Positions 34,882-44,447 are shown, counted from the stretch's first letter. The stretch is 64,000 nucleotides of DNA from Natronohydrobacter thiooxidans (GCF_001884735.1 NZ_MJAP01000003.1:1-64000); one strand, 5' to 3'. Program-made: numbers and translations. The notes: generated from the letters alone by a model not told the origin.

Positions 34882-35757
34882 ATGAGCAGGATGCCGGATA
34901 TCCTCTGCCTCGGGGCAGCGCATTGGGACGTGATCGGGCGCAGCGCGCTGCCGGTCGCGATGGGCGATGACCTGCCCGGCGTGATCCGCACCCGCCCCGG
35001 TGGCGTGGCGCTCAACATCGCGCATGCGCTTGCCGGGCAGGGCCTGCGCCCGGCACTTCTGTCGGCCATCGGGCAAGACCCGGAAGGTGCTGCGCTGGTC
35101 GCCTGGCTGGACCGCCACGGCATCGACACGCGCTTCCTGCACCGCCCCGCGACCCTTCCGACCGACCGCTACCTCGCCATCGAGGGCCCCGCGGGGCTGG
35201 TCGCCGCCATCGCCGAATCCACCGCGCTGGAGCAGGAAGGCGCGCACATCCTCGCCGCGCTCCGGGCCCCCGCCCTGCGCGCATGGCGCGGCCCGGTCGT
35301 GCTCGACAGCGGCTTCGCGCCGGAAACTCTCGCAGATCTCGCCCGAAGCGGCATCGCACTGGCCGCCCCCCTGCGCCTGACCTCTGCCGCGCCCGCCAAG
35401 GCCCCCCGCCTGCGCCCCTTCCTGCAGAGCCGCGCCACATTCGCGCTCAACCGGCAAGAGGCCGCAACCCTGCTCGACCGCCCCCTGCCCGACAGCATGA
35501 CCGCCGCCCGCGCGCTTCTCGCTGCAGGCGCCGCCCGCGCGATCATCACCGATGGCCCGCACCCGGCCACGGATGCCGATGCGGCGCAGATCCTCACCCT
35601 GCCCCCGCCCCCTGTCGCCGCAGCGCGCGTCACCGGCGCAGGTGACAGCTTCCTCGCCGCCCATCTCGCCGCAGAACTGCGCGGGCTGGACCGCCATAGC
35701 GCGCTTGCCCATGCGCTCGACGCCGCCGCCCATCACATCACCACCACTGACGCCTGA
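34882..35757 (+). CDS. psuK: PfkB-family kinase, probably pseudouridine kinase
   Basis: This 291-residue ribokinase-fold protein has DILCLGAAHWDVIGRS, RPGGVALNIAHALAGQG and the C-terminal ATP/anion-hole motif RVTGAGDSFLAAHL with its catalytic Asp. psuG follows 10 bases downstream, which supports pseudouridine as substrate: PsuK makes pseudouridine 5'-phosphate and PsuG splits it to uracil and ribose 5-phosphate. Confidence 0.8.
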   Translation: MSRMPDILCLGAAHWDVIGRSALPVAMGDDLPGVIRTRPGGVALNIAHALAGQGLRPALLSAIGQDPEGAALVAWLDRHGIDTRFLHRPATLPTDRYLAIEGPAGLVAAIAESTALEQEGAHILAALRAPALRAWRGPVVLDSGFAPETLADLARSGIALAAPLRLTSAAPAKAPRLRPFLQSRATFALNRQEAATLLDRPLPDSMTAARALLAAGAARAIITDGPHPATDADAAQILTLPPPPVAAARVTGAGDSFLAAHLAAELRGLDRHSALAHALDAAAHHITTTDA

Positions 35758-35767
35758 AGGAACCGCC

Positions 35768-36685
35768 ATGCCCCCGCTGATCTATGCCCCCGAAGTGCTG
35801 GCCGCCCGCGCCGCAGGACGTCCCATCGTGGCGCTCGAATCGACGATCATCACCCATGGCATGCCCTGGCCGCAAAATCTGGACATGGCGCAAACCGTGG
35901 AAAACGACATCCGCGCGGGCGGGGCCGTGCCCGCCACCATCGCCATCATGGCGGGCCATATCCATATCGGCCTGACCGAGGACCAGTTGCGCAGCCTCGC
36001 GCAGACCGAGAACGCCATGAAACTCAGCCGCGCCGATCTCGCGGTGGCGCTGGCCAGCGGGCGCACCGGGGCCACCACCGTCGCCGCCACCATGATCTGC
36101 GCGGCGCTGGCCGGGATCGAGGTCTTTGCCACCGGCGGCATCGGCGGCGTGCATCGCGGCGCGGAAACCAGCTTCGACATTTCCGCCGATCTGCAGGAAC
36201 TCGCCGCCACCCGCGTGAGTGTGGTGGCCGCAGGCGCCAAAGCCATTCTCGATCTGCCGAAAACCTTTGAGGTGCTCGAAACCCTTGGCGTGCCGGTCAT
36301 CGCCTATGGTCAGGACAGCCTGCCCGCCTTCTGGTCGCGGACCAGCGATCTGCGCGCGCCCCTGCGCCTTGACACGCCCGAAGAGATCGCCGCCAGCCAC
36401 CGCATGCGCGCCCGCCTTGGCCTGCCCGGCGGCCAGTTGATCGCCAACCCCATCCCGGCGAGCGACGAGATCCCCGCCGCGACCCTCGCCCCGCTGATCG
36501 CGCAGGCCATCACCGAAGCCGAGGCGCAAAACATCGCCGCAAAGGACGTCACCCCCTTCCTGCTCGCACGCCTCTTCACCCTGACCCAAGGCGCGTCGCT
36601 CAAGGCCAATCTCGCACTTGTGCGCAACAATGCCCGCCTTGCCGCCCGGATCGCCACAGCCCTTGCCGAAACCCCGCTTGCATAA
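35768..36685 (+). CDS. psuG: Pseudouridine-5'-phosphate glycosidase
   Basis: The protein has 305 residues. ALESTIITHGMPWPQN at the N-terminus, then FATGGIGGVHRGAE and the C-terminal NPIP and LVRNNARLA segments, are the PsuG signature. It cleaves the C-C glycosidic bond of pseudouridine phosphate. AAGGA precedes the ATG at 35768; longer frames overlap psuK. With psuK it forms a two-gene nucleoside salvage operon. Confidence 0.93.
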   Translation: MPPLIYAPEVLAARAAGRPIVALESTIITHGMPWPQNLDMAQTVENDIRAGGAVPATIAIMAGHIHIGLTEDQLRSLAQTENAMKLSRADLAVALASGRTGATTVAATMICAALAGIEVFATGGIGGVHRGAETSFDISADLQELAATRVSVVAAGAKAILDLPKTFEVLETLGVPVIAYGQDSLPAFWSRTSDLRAPLRLDTPEEIAASHRMRARLGLPGGQLIANPIPASDEIPAATLAPLIAQAITEAEAQNIAAKDVTPFLLARLFTLTQGASLKANLALVRNNARLAARIATALAETPLA

Positions 36686-36735
36686 CCCCCGCCCCACCCC
36701 CATCTTCGCGCGGCACCAACAGGACACCGAATCAC

Positions 36736-37431
36736 ATGAGCCCCGAACCCGGTAAACGCGGTCTGATCGCCTCGCTGCGCGGCAATTTTCTCGCGGGCCT
36801 CGCAGTCATCGCGCCGGGCGTGCTGACCATCTGGCTGGTGTGGAATGTCATCACCTGGATCGACGGGCTGGTGCTGCCGATGATCCCGCGCCGCTTTCAC
36901 CCGGTGGCACTCACCGGCTGGGACATTCCCGGTATCGGCGTGATCCTCTTTTTCGCCTTCACCCTGATCATGGGCTATTTCACCAAGGGCCTGATCGGGC
37001 GCACGCTGGTCCATTGGGGCGAACGCATCGTCGAGGCCATGCCGGTGGTCCGCTCGATCTATAATGCCGTGAAACAGATCGCCGACACGATTCTCGCGCG
37101 CAAGACGCCCAGCTTCAACCGCGCCTGCCTCGTGCAATATCCCCGCCCCGGCATCTGGGCGATGGCCTTCATCTCCTCCACCACCCGCGGCGAAATCGGC
37201 GACCATCTTGAAGAGAATGGCGAGATGATCTCGGTCTTCCTGCCCACGACCCCGAACCCGACCTCGGGCTTTCTGCTGTTCGTGCCGCGCCGCGATGTGA
37301 TCGAGCTTGACATGACCATCGAGGATGCCGCGAAACTGGTGATCTCGGCGGGGCTGGTCTATCCGGAATCCCGCAAACCCCGCCCCGTCAGCCGAACATC
37401 GCTTCCAGATCCACAGTCGCCCGCTCGTTAA
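36736..37431 (+). CDS. DUF502 family membrane protein
   Basis: The 231-residue protein has two membrane helices (FLAGLAVIAPGVLTIWLVW and IPGIGVILFFAFTLIMGYF) followed by the DUF502 core (PVVRSIYNAVKQIADTIL, FLPTTPNPTSGFLLFVP). The function of the family is unknown. Its end overlaps the convergent patatin gene by 44 bases. Confidence 0.88.
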   Translation: MSPEPGKRGLIASLRGNFLAGLAVIAPGVLTIWLVWNVITWIDGLVLPMIPRRFHPVALTGWDIPGIGVILFFAFTLIMGYFTKGLIGRTLVHWGERIVEAMPVVRSIYNAVKQIADTILARKTPSFNRACLVQYPRPGIWAMAFISSTTRGEIGDHLEENGEMISVFLPTTPNPTSGFLLFVPRRDVIELDMTIEDAAKLVISAGLVYPESRKPRPVSRTSLPDPQSPAR

Positions 37432-38422
37432 GCGCCGCCTTATGCGCCGTAAGGAAAGCCTCGCAGGCCCCCCGCCCGGCCTCTTTCAGGCTGTGCAGCA
37501 GATAGGGCGTCGGCGTCACCTTGCTCGTCACCGAAAGCGAGGTCATCATCGCATCATCCGCGACCATATGCACCAGCACATCCTTCATCACCCCGCGCTC
37601 CATCCGCCCTTCCGCGATCAGCTCCTTGACGAACTGGATCGCGCGCAATTCCCGCAGGAGTGAGGAATTGAAACTGATCTCATTGATCCGGTTCTGAATA
37701 TCCTGCGGCGTCTGCGGCACATCCTCGCGCCGCAGCGGGTTGATATTCACGATCACCACATCGGCAGGCAGATGCGGCCGGTAGAGCGGAAACAGCGCCG
37801 GATTGCCGGTATAGCCGCCATCCCAGAAGGCTTCCATCTCGCCGGTCCTCGGATCCACGAATTCCACCGCCTGAAACAGCGTCGGCAGACAGGCCGAGGC
37901 CATGATCACCTCCCCCGTCACCTCATCGCCCGAAAACACCCGGATCTTGCCGCTGCGCACATTGGTCGCGGCGATATGCAACTCCGGCCCGTCCTGCGCG
38001 CAGACCGCGCCGAAATTCAGCGAGCGCACGACCGGTTCCAGCGGATTGCGATAAAGCGGGCCATAGCTATAGGGGCTGGTCACAAGTGCTGCCACATTCA
38101 TCGGCGAGACCGGCATCAGGCTTTCCATCCAGGAATTGATCATCCCCACCGGCGGCAGGGCCTGCGCGATCCAGCCGGTCAGCCGCAGATCATGCACCGA
38201 CCCCACCTGATGCCAGATCCGGTCCAGCAGCACCCGCGCCCCCTGCCTGCCGCCCTGCGATAGCCCGGCCTTCAGCGCCGCCCCGTTCAGCGCCCCCGCC
38301 GAAGTGCCCGAAATCGCGGCAATCTCGATATCCGTCTCCTGCAACAGCCGGTCCAGCACCCCCCAGGTAAAAGCCCCATGCGCGCCCCCGCCCTGAAGCG
38401 CCAGATTGATCCGTTTCACCAT
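37388..38422 (-). CDS. Patatin-like phospholipase/esterase
   Basis: The protein is 344 residues from the ATG at 38422; an ATG at 38440 is also open. It has the oxyanion-hole GGGAHG, the nucleophile box GTSAG and the catalytic Asp in DGGYTGN, which is a complete patatin Ser-Asp dyad. The C-terminal half is helical. It is next to 3-hydroxybutyrate dehydrogenase on the same strand, as in other Rhodobacterales, so a role in degrading polyhydroxybutyrate or membrane lipid is plausible. Confidence 0.85.
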   Translation of the reverse strand: MVKRINLALQGGGAHGAFTWGVLDRLLQETDIEIAAISGTSAGALNGAALKAGLSQGGRQGARVLLDRIWHQVGSVHDLRLTGWIAQALPPVGMINSWMESLMPVSPMNVAALVTSPYSYGPLYRNPLEPVVRSLNFGAVCAQDGPELHIAATNVRSGKIRVFSGDEVTGEVIMASACLPTLFQAVEFVDPRTGEMEAFWDGGYTGNPALFPLYRPHLPADVVIVNINPLRREDVPQTPQDIQNRINEISFNSSLLRELRAIQFVKELIAEGRMERGVMKDVLVHMVADDAMMTSLSVTSKVTPTPYLLHSLKEAGRGACEAFLTAHKAALNERATVDLEAMFG

Positions 38423-38458
38423 CTTCGCCCCATTTTCCAAAGGGCACGCCCTGCCCCC

Positions 38459-38484
38459 ATTTTCTTGCCAGAAATACTCAAATA
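38459..38484 (-). repeat. Rhodobacterales-type intergenic element, copy 2
   Basis: On the minus strand it reads TTGAGTATTTCTGGCAAGAA and then AATG, matching 28751-28774. It lies between bdhA and the patatin gene. Confidence 0.6.
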
Positions 38485-38509
38485 TCCCGCCAATATCCCG
38501 GCGCCCCGC

Positions 38510-39283
38510 TCAAAGCGCGGTCCAGCCGCCATCGACCGAAATTGTCGTGCCCGTGATCTGCGCCGCCGCCTCCGAGCACAGAAACACCGCCGTGCCCCCC
38601 ATCTGCTCGACGGTGGCAAACTCGCCCGAAGGCTGGCGCGACAGCATCACTTCCCGGATCACCGTCTCGCGGTCCATATTATGCGTCTTCATCTGATCGG
38701 GGATCTGCTTCTCCACAATCGGCGTCAGCACATAGCCCGGACAGATCGCATTGCAGGTCACGCCCTTGCCCGCCGCCTCCAGCGCCGTCACCTTGGTCAG
38801 CCCGACTATCCCGTGCTTGGCCGCGACATAGGCCGATTTATAGGGGCTCGCCGTCAGCCCATGGGCCGAGGCGATATTGACCACCCGCCCCCAGCCCGCC
38901 GCATACATCCCCGGCAGCGCGGCGGCGGTGGTGTGAAAGGCGGATGAAAGATTGATCGCCAAAATCGCATCCCATTTCTCGCCCGGAAATTCCTCGATCT
39001 TCGCGACATGCTGGATGCCCGCATTATTCACCAGAATATCGCAGCCCCCGGCCTGTTCGATCAGCGCCCGGCAGTCCTCGGGTTTCGACATATCCGCCGC
39101 GATATAGCGCACCCGCGCCCCGGTCTCATGCGCGATCTCTGCCGCCAGCGCGTGGTCTTCCTCCGAATCGGTAAAGGAATTGACCACCAGCTCCGCCCCG
39201 GCCCGCGCCAGTTCCCTCGCAATGCCCAGTCCAATTCCCGAATTCGAGCCGGTCACAATCGCGCGTTTGCCCGCCAGTTGCAT
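38510..39283 (-). CDS. bdhA: 3-hydroxybutyrate dehydrogenase
   Basis: This 257-residue classical SDR starts at 39283 after GAGGAGTGA. It has VTGSNSGIGLGIA for NAD, NNAGIQHV, and the active-site Ser with SAYVAAKHG (Tyr-x-x-x-Lys). The sequence closely follows type D 3-hydroxybutyrate dehydrogenases, which interconvert 3-hydroxybutyrate and acetoacetate with NAD. It probably works with the downstream patatin in storage-polymer breakdown. Confidence 0.9.
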   Translation of the reverse strand: MQLAGKRAIVTGSNSGIGLGIARELARAGAELVVNSFTDSEEDHALAAEIAHETGARVRYIAADMSKPEDCRALIEQAGGCDILVNNAGIQHVAKIEEFPGEKWDAILAINLSSAFHTTAAALPGMYAAGWGRVVNIASAHGLTASPYKSAYVAAKHGIVGLTKVTALEAAGKGVTCNAICPGYVLTPIVEKQIPDQMKTHNMDRETVIREVMLSRQPSGEFATVEQMGGTAVFLCSEAAAQITGTTISVDGGWTAL

Positions 39284-39392
39284 CTTGTCACTCCTCAAAC
39301 CTTGCTGCATCTGCAGGCAAGATTAGTCGCTGCACCTGCGAAGGCCAGAGCGAATTGGGCTGATCCGGGGTAACATGCTCTGGGCGCGGCAC

Positions 39393-39420
39393 AAAAAAAA
39401 CGCCCGCACAAGGCGGGCGT
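39393..39420 (-). terminator. Intrinsic terminator on the minus strand
   Basis: The stem GCGGGCGT/ACGCCCGC with a five-base loop is followed on the minus strand by eight T residues. Confidence 0.85.
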
Positions 39421-39467
39421 CAGTTATTGAGGCAGGTTTCATACAGGCAAGAAACCTATCGAGCAGT
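39393..39467 (-). ncRNA. Candidate small RNA with own promoter and terminator
   Basis: On the minus strand, TTGGAA (39497-39502) and TTATAT (39475-39480) are separated by 16 bases. Transcription would start near 39467. A hairpin AGGTTTC/GAAACCT follows (39434-39457), then a strong terminator (39393-39420). No coding frame fits the interval and the neighbouring genes point away, so this terminator would otherwise have nothing to end. The predicted RNA is about 75 nucleotides. No known family is recognised. Confidence 0.5.
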
Positions 39468-39581
39468 GAGTCATATATAACCCTTCCCCTCCGGCCTTCC
39501 AAGCTAAAAGTTTGAAAACCTTGGCAACGCATTGTAGCGTCCGGAGAAACCGCATCCCCAGATTACCCCGGAGAAGCTGCA

Positions 39582-41399
39582 ATGCTGTCACTTTTGCGTC
39601 ATTCTGCGACCGCAATGGCCCTGGCCACCCTTTGCGCCACGGCGCCATTCACGGTCCATGCCGAACCGCGCCACGCCATTTCTATGTATGGTGACCCCGC
39701 CCTCCCCCCAGATTTTGCGCATCTGCCGCATGTCAATCCCGATGCCCCCAAGGGCGGGCGCATCATTCAGGGCGAGGTCGGCAGCTTCGATTCGCTCAAT
39801 CCCCTGATCCTGCGCGGCCGCGCTCCCTGGCAGTTGCAATATCTAGCCCATGAGGCGCTGATGGGCCGGTCCTGGAACGAACCCTTTACGCTTTATGGAC
39901 TTCTGGCCGAATCGGTCGAGACGGATGAAGAACGCTCATGGGTCGAATTCACCCTGCGCGAAGAGGCCCGATTCTCCGACGGCACTCCGGTCACGGTCGA
40001 GGATGTGCTCTGGTCCTTCGAGACGCTGGGCACCATCGGCGCCCCCCGCTATCACGGTGCATGGTCCCGCGTGGAAACAGCAGAAGCGACCGGCGAGCGC
40101 TCCGTTCGCTTCACCTTCACGGAAGCTGACCGCGAATTGCCCCTCATCCTTGGCCTGCGCCCGATCCTGAAGAAAGCGCAATGGGAAGGGCTCGATTTCG
40201 CCGAATCCGGCACCTCCGTCATCCCGATCACCTCTGCGCCTTACGTCATCGACCGGTTCGAGGCGGGCCGCTATGTCTATCTCAAGCGCAACCCCGACTA
40301 TTGGGGCCGCGACCTGCCCTTCATGCGCGGACAGGCTAACCTGGATGAAATCCGCATGGAATTCTTCGGCGATGGCAATGCCATGTTCGAAGCCTTCACC
40401 TCGGGTCTCCTGACCACGATGCGCGAAACCAATGCCCATAGCTGGAACACGCGCTATAATTTCTCCGCCGTGCAGAGCGGCGAGATCGTGAAATCCGAAA
40501 TCCCCCACGAACGCCCCTCGGGCATTGCCGGTTTCGTGATGAACACCCGCAATCCCCTCTTCGTCGACTGGCGCGTGCGCGAGGCGATGATCACCGCCTT
40601 CAACTATGAATATGTCTGGCAGGTGATCAATGACAGCGTGGACCCGCGCATCACCTCCTATTTCGGCAATTCTTTCCTGGCGATGGAAGACGGCCCTGCC
40701 ACTGGACGCGTGGCCGAATTCCTCGCCCCGTTTGAAGATGACCTGCTACCCGGCACGCTGGAAGGCTACACCCTGCCCAGCTCTGACGGTTCTGTCGCCA
40801 ATCGCGCCAATATGCGCCGCGCGACCGGCCTGCTGGCCGAGGCCGGATGGGAAGCCGACAGCGCCGGCACGCTCCGCAATGGCGCGGGCGAGCCCTTCCG
40901 CTTCACGCTTCTGCTGCGTCAGGGCTCCAGCGAGATCCTGTCGATTGCCGAGATTTACACCGAAGCCCTGAAACGGCTGGGCATGGAGGTGAATGTCGCG
41001 CAGATCGATTCGGCGCAATATACCGAACGCACCAATGCCTTTGACTTCGACATGACCTATATGATCCGCGCCATGTCGCTCAGCCCCGGCATCGAGCAGC
41101 AAAGCTACTGGGGGTCCGAGGCCGCCGCTCAACCCGGGTCGCGCAACTGGATGGGTGTGGAAAGCCCCGCCATCGACGCGCTGATCGACCGGCTGCTGAA
41201 CTCGACCGAAGAGGATGATTTCATCGCCGCAGCCCAGGCGCTTGACCGCGTGCTGATGGCGGGCCGCTTCGTGGTGCCCTTCTGGTTCAACGACCGCGCC
41301 CGCATCGCGCACGCACGCGAACTCCGCTTCCCCGAGACATTGCCGATCTATGGCGACTGGATCGGCTTCCAGCCCGATGTCTGGTGGTGGCAGGAATAA
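39582..41399 (+). CDS. ABC transporter solute-binding protein, family 5
   Basis: The 605-residue protein has a signal peptide (MALATLCATAPFTVHA). The mature protein shows SBP family 5 features: LNPLILRG near the start, SDGTPVTVEDVLWSFETL, and YVYLKRNPDYWGRDLP. Such proteins capture oligopeptides or similar molecules in the periplasm; the closest relatives are of the YejA type. No permease or ATPase gene adjoins it here. A palindromic repeat lies after the stop. Confidence 0.88.
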   Translation: MLSLLRHSATAMALATLCATAPFTVHAEPRHAISMYGDPALPPDFAHLPHVNPDAPKGGRIIQGEVGSFDSLNPLILRGRAPWQLQYLAHEALMGRSWNEPFTLYGLLAESVETDEERSWVEFTLREEARFSDGTPVTVEDVLWSFETLGTIGAPRYHGAWSRVETAEATGERSVRFTFTEADRELPLILGLRPILKKAQWEGLDFAESGTSVIPITSAPYVIDRFEAGRYVYLKRNPDYWGRDLPFMRGQANLDEIRMEFFGDGNAMFEAFTSGLLTTMRETNAHSWNTRYNFSAVQSGEIVKSEIPHERPSGIAGFVMNTRNPLFVDWRVREAMITAFNYEYVWQVINDSVDPRITSYFGNSFLAMEDGPATGRVAEFLAPFEDDLLPGTLEGYTLPSSDGSVANRANMRRATGLLAEAGWEADSAGTLRNGAGEPFRFTLLLRQGSSEILSIAEIYTEALKRLGMEVNVAQIDSAQYTERTNAFDFDMTYMIRAMSLSPGIEQQSYWGSEAAAQPGSRNWMGVESPAIDALIDRLLNSTEEDDFIAAAQALDRVLMAGRFVVPFWFNDRARIAHARELRFPETLPIYGDWIGFQPDVWWWQE

Positions 41400-41416
41400 T
41401 CCTGCCCCCTGCCACA

Positions 41417-41458
41417 GCCTGTTGCGCGAAAACTGGTGTCCTCTTTTGCGCGACAGGC
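41417..41458. repeat. Extragenic palindrome, copy 2
   Basis: The arms GCCTGTTGCGCGAAAA and TTTTGCGCGACAGGC flank CTGGTGTCCTC. It shares the GCGCAAAA...TTTTGCGC core and position after a stop codon with 32708-32753. Confidence 0.65.
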
Positions 41459-41604
41459 GACTTTGACGAGCTGGAGCGGGCGAGCGACGGCACATAAGCG
41501 CACCCCGCCCGACCCTGCGGTCAGTCTTGTCCGAATATCCTCAGCGGGTATCGTCAGTCTGCGCCATTGGCGCAGCAAGAATCGCGACGGGCGCAGCCGC
41601 GCCC

Positions 41605-42117
41605 TTACCCCGCCACTGACGCCGCCCGCGACGGACAATCCCGCCGCACTTCGCTCGCGCGCAACCCGGTCGCCACCAGCAGGCACCGGTCCCGCGCCTC
41701 ATAGTAATAGCCGCGCGCATACCACATCACCGCCCGGTCGATATCGCCATTCGACACCAGCCAGGCCCCTTTCAGATAGCGGCCCGCATATTTCAGGTTG
41801 GTCTCGGCATCCAGCAACTGCTCGGGGCTGCCCTGAAAGCCCATCTGCCGCGCCGTCTGCGGCAGGATCTGCATCAGCCCCCAATAGGGCCCGTTGCGCG
41901 CCCCCGGCCGGTAATCGCTTTCACGCTGGATCACCCGGTGCAGCAGCGCCTCGGGAATCTCATGCTTCGCCGCATATTGCCGGACCAGCGCCCGCATCTG
42001 CGGCGTCTCGCCGGGATAGAGCGCGACAGCGCTCGGCGCGCGGGTCACGTCGGGGCCGGGCGCGCCACAGGCGGCAAGTCCAAGGGCAAGGCAGGCAGGA
42101 AGCAGGAATCGTGTCAT
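41605..42117 (-). CDS. Lytic transglycosylase lipoprotein (SLT domain)
   Basis: The 170-residue protein has a lipoprotein signal with lipobox LAAC. The SLT domain follows: LLHRVIQRESDYRP with the catalytic Glu, GPYWGLMQILPQTARQMG, and NLKYAGRYLKG. It would cleave peptidoglycan glycan strands from the inner face of the outer membrane. The TfoX-like gene lies 6 bases upstream, so the two are co-transcribed. Confidence 0.88.
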   Translation of the reverse strand: MTRFLLPACLALGLAACGAPGPDVTRAPSAVALYPGETPQMRALVRQYAAKHEIPEALLHRVIQRESDYRPGARNGPYWGLMQILPQTARQMGFQGSPEQLLDAETNLKYAGRYLKGAWLVSNGDIDRAVMWYARGYYYEARDRCLLVATGLRASEVRRDCPSRAASVAG

Positions 42118-42123
42118 GCGGGA

Positions 42124-42456
42124 TCACCCTCTCGCAGCAGGAAGAACGCCAATCTCGTCAAGAATGGCGTCCAGCGGATCTTTGTCGGGAATATTCTCGG
42201 CCTTCAGCCGGTCGAAACGCGCGCGCAGGCGGGCTTTCTCCTCGCCCTTGCAGTCATTCCAGGGCCGCCCCTGCAACCCCATTTCCAGCACATAATAGGC
42301 GATGAAATGCGGACGATGCCCGGCGCGCAGCAATCGGGCATAGGCGGCATCCGTGCCCAGATCGCGCAGCGCTTCGGCGCTGGGGATGCCCACTGCCACA
42401 AAGGCAGCTTCCATCGCAGGGCCAAGATTGCGGATCGAGGAAATCGGGCTGGACAT
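42124..42456 (-). CDS. TfoX/Sxy C-terminal domain protein
   Basis: The 110-residue protein has IRNLGPAMEAAFVAVGIPSA, then LRDLGTDAAYARLL and HFIAYYVLEMGLQGRPW, which match the C-terminal domain of TfoX/Sxy. The N-terminal TfoX domain is absent. Proteins with only this domain are common and not necessarily competence regulators. Confidence 0.8.
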   Translation of the reverse strand: MSSPISSIRNLGPAMEAAFVAVGIPSAEALRDLGTDAAYARLLRAGHRPHFIAYYVLEMGLQGRPWNDCKGEEKARLRARFDRLKAENIPDKDPLDAILDEIGVLPAARG

Positions 42457-42613
42457 GAGCTCGCGGAAGTGGCCGCCGTAACAGGCGCGTTACCCTTCCT
42501 GCTACTCGCTCAAGCCGTCTTGGCCCAGAAAATATTCCGCACGTCCTGCGCGGTGAGGGTCTGATCGGCGAAAATCAGCCCATTGCGCGGCCCCTGCCGC
42601 GCAAGCAACAGGC

Positions 42614-42769
42614 TCAGATCAGGCCCCAATCGGTAAAACGCACGGGCTTGTCACGCGCCACATGATTGCGCGGATGGCCGGGGCGTGCATCCGCGCTCAG
42701 GCGGGGCTGGCTGCCGGGACGATAGGGGTGGGCTTGACGCGGATGCGTCGTAGGCTCGGTAGGGCGCAT
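42614..42769 (-). CDS. Small basic protein, unknown
   Basis: A 51-codon frame starts at 42769 with GGAGAG eight to thirteen bases upstream. It is rich in Pro, Arg and His (PRQAHPYRPGSQPRL) and ends RDKPVRFTDWGLI. No family is recognised. A second, overlapping minus-strand frame (about 42510-42640) ends NGLIFADQTLTAQDVRNIFW and also looks protein-like but has no good start. Confidence 0.45.
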   Translation of the reverse strand: MRPTEPTTHPRQAHPYRPGSQPRLSADARPGHPRNHVARDKPVRFTDWGLI

Positions 42770-42903
42770 CGGATCTCTCCATTCAAAAGCTGCGAACCCT
42801 AGCAGTGGGCCTGCGAATCATGGCAGAAATCGGGCGCGGAGAAGGTTTCGTTAACCCTTCTCCCCCAATTGCGGCCAGATCGCCACAGGCGCCCTTTCCC
42901 CCC

Positions 42904-44196
42904 TCAGACCAGCTCGCCCTCAGGCGTGATCCGCCCGCGCCCGCGCAAATAAGGGTGCAACACCGCCGGTAGCGTGACCGACCCATCCTCTTCCTGCCCG
43001 TTCTCCAGCACCGCGATCAGACAGCGCCCCACCGCCACACCGGACCCGTTCAGCGTATGCAGGAACTCGGGCTTACCCCCACCCTCGGGCCGGAACCGCG
43101 CATTCATCCGTCGCGCCTGAAAATCCCCGCAAACCGACACGGACGAGATCTCGCGATATTTCCCCTGCCCCGGCACCCAGACCTCGATATCATGGGTCTT
43201 CTGCGCCCCGAACCCCATATCGCCGGTGCAGAGCACGATCGTCCGATAGGGCAACCCCAGCCGCTCCAGCACCGTCTCGGCGCAGCGCGTCATGCGCTCA
43301 TGCTCGGCAAGGCTCTCCTCGGGATGGGTGATCGAGACCATCTCGACCTTCTCGAACTGATGCTGGCGCAGCATGCCGGTGGTGTCCTTGCCCGCACTGC
43401 CCGCCTCGGAGCGGAAACACAGCGTATGCGAACAGAACCGCAGCGGCAGTTGGCCTGCATCCAGAATCTCTCCGGCGGCGAAATTGGTCAGCGTCACTTC
43501 CGATGTCGGGATCAGCCACCAGCCATTCGTGGTCTGATAGCTGTCCTCGGCGAATTTCGGCAATTGCCCGGTGCCATACATCGCCTCATCACGCACCAGA
43601 ACCGGGCTGTTCACCTCGCGCAGCCCATGTTCCTCGACATGCAGATCCAGCATGAATTGCGCCAGCGCCCGATGCACCCGCGCCACTGCGCCGCGCAGCA
43701 CCACGAATCGCGACCCCGACAACTTCGCGGCGGTGGCGAAATCCATGTCCCGCGCCACGCCCGCAATCTCGAAATGCTCGACCGGCTGGAACGAGAAATT
43801 GCGCGGATTGCCCCAGCGGCGCATCTCGACATTACCCGCCTCATCCGCCCCCTCCGGCACATCGGCCAGGGGCGTATTCGGCAACCCCTCAAGGATCACC
43901 GTCAAGGCCGCATCGCCCTTGCGCGCTTCTTCCTCCAGCGCGGCGATCTCGGCCTTCTTCTCGCCCACCAGCGCGCGCAGCCGCGCGAATTCGGCCTCAT
44001 CCCCGCGCGCTTTCGCCGCCCCCACCTCTTTCGAGGCCGCATTCTGCGCCGCCTTCGCCTCTTCGGCCTGCGCGATGGCAGAGCGACGCGACTGGTCGAT
44101 GGCCAGAATCTCGGCCGCGCGCGGGTCAAGCCCACGGCGCGCAAGGGCGGCATCAAAAAGATCGGGATTGTCGCGAATGGCGCGGATATCGTGCAT
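42904..44196 (-). CDS. serS: Seryl-tRNA synthetase
   Basis: The protein is 430 residues from the ATG at 44196, after AGGAAAG. The N-terminal coiled-coil tRNA arm covers about residues 30-100. Class II motifs include [20 protein letters not shown] and the C-terminal [17 protein letters not shown]. It charges tRNA-Ser and tRNA-Sec. Standard length. Confidence 0.97.
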   Translation of the reverse strand: MHDIRAIRDNPDLFDAALARRGLDPRAAEILAIDQSRRSAIAQAEEAKAAQNAASKEVGAAKARGDEAEFARLRALVGEKKAEIAALEEEARKGDAALTVILEGLPNTPLADVPEGADEAGNVEMRRWGNPRNFSFQPVEHFEIAGVARDMDFATAAKLSGSRFVVLRGAVARVHRALAQFMLDLHVEEHGLREVNSPVLVRDEAMYGTGQLPKFAEDSYQTTNGWWLIPTSEVTLTNFAAGEILDAGQLPLRFCSHTLCFRSEAGSAGKDTTGMLRQHQFEKVEMVSITHPEESLAEHERMTRCAETVLERLGLPYRTIVLCTGDMGFGAQKTHDIEVWVPGQGKYREISSVSVCGDFQARRMNARFRPEGGGKPEFLHTLNGSGVAVGRCLIAVLENGQEEDGSVTLPAVLHPYLRGRGRITPEGELV

Positions 44197-44447
44197 GTAT
44201 TCTTTCCTCAAGCCGTCACAGGCAGGCCCCTTATGCCGCATCCCGCGCCGGGGCGGAAGGCCCCTCGCCCGCAGGCCCCGGGCAATCGCGTTCGGCCCCG
44301 GAAAACCTCTGCATAACGCCCCACGTCAACGGGACTCCCGTAGCCCCCGGCCAAGGTGACGCAGGGGCATCGCGTCACGAAAGATTGACCTCGCCCGCAC
44401 CGGCAAGCTAATCTCCCGCCAACCGCTGCCAGACAGGAGAGACCCCG

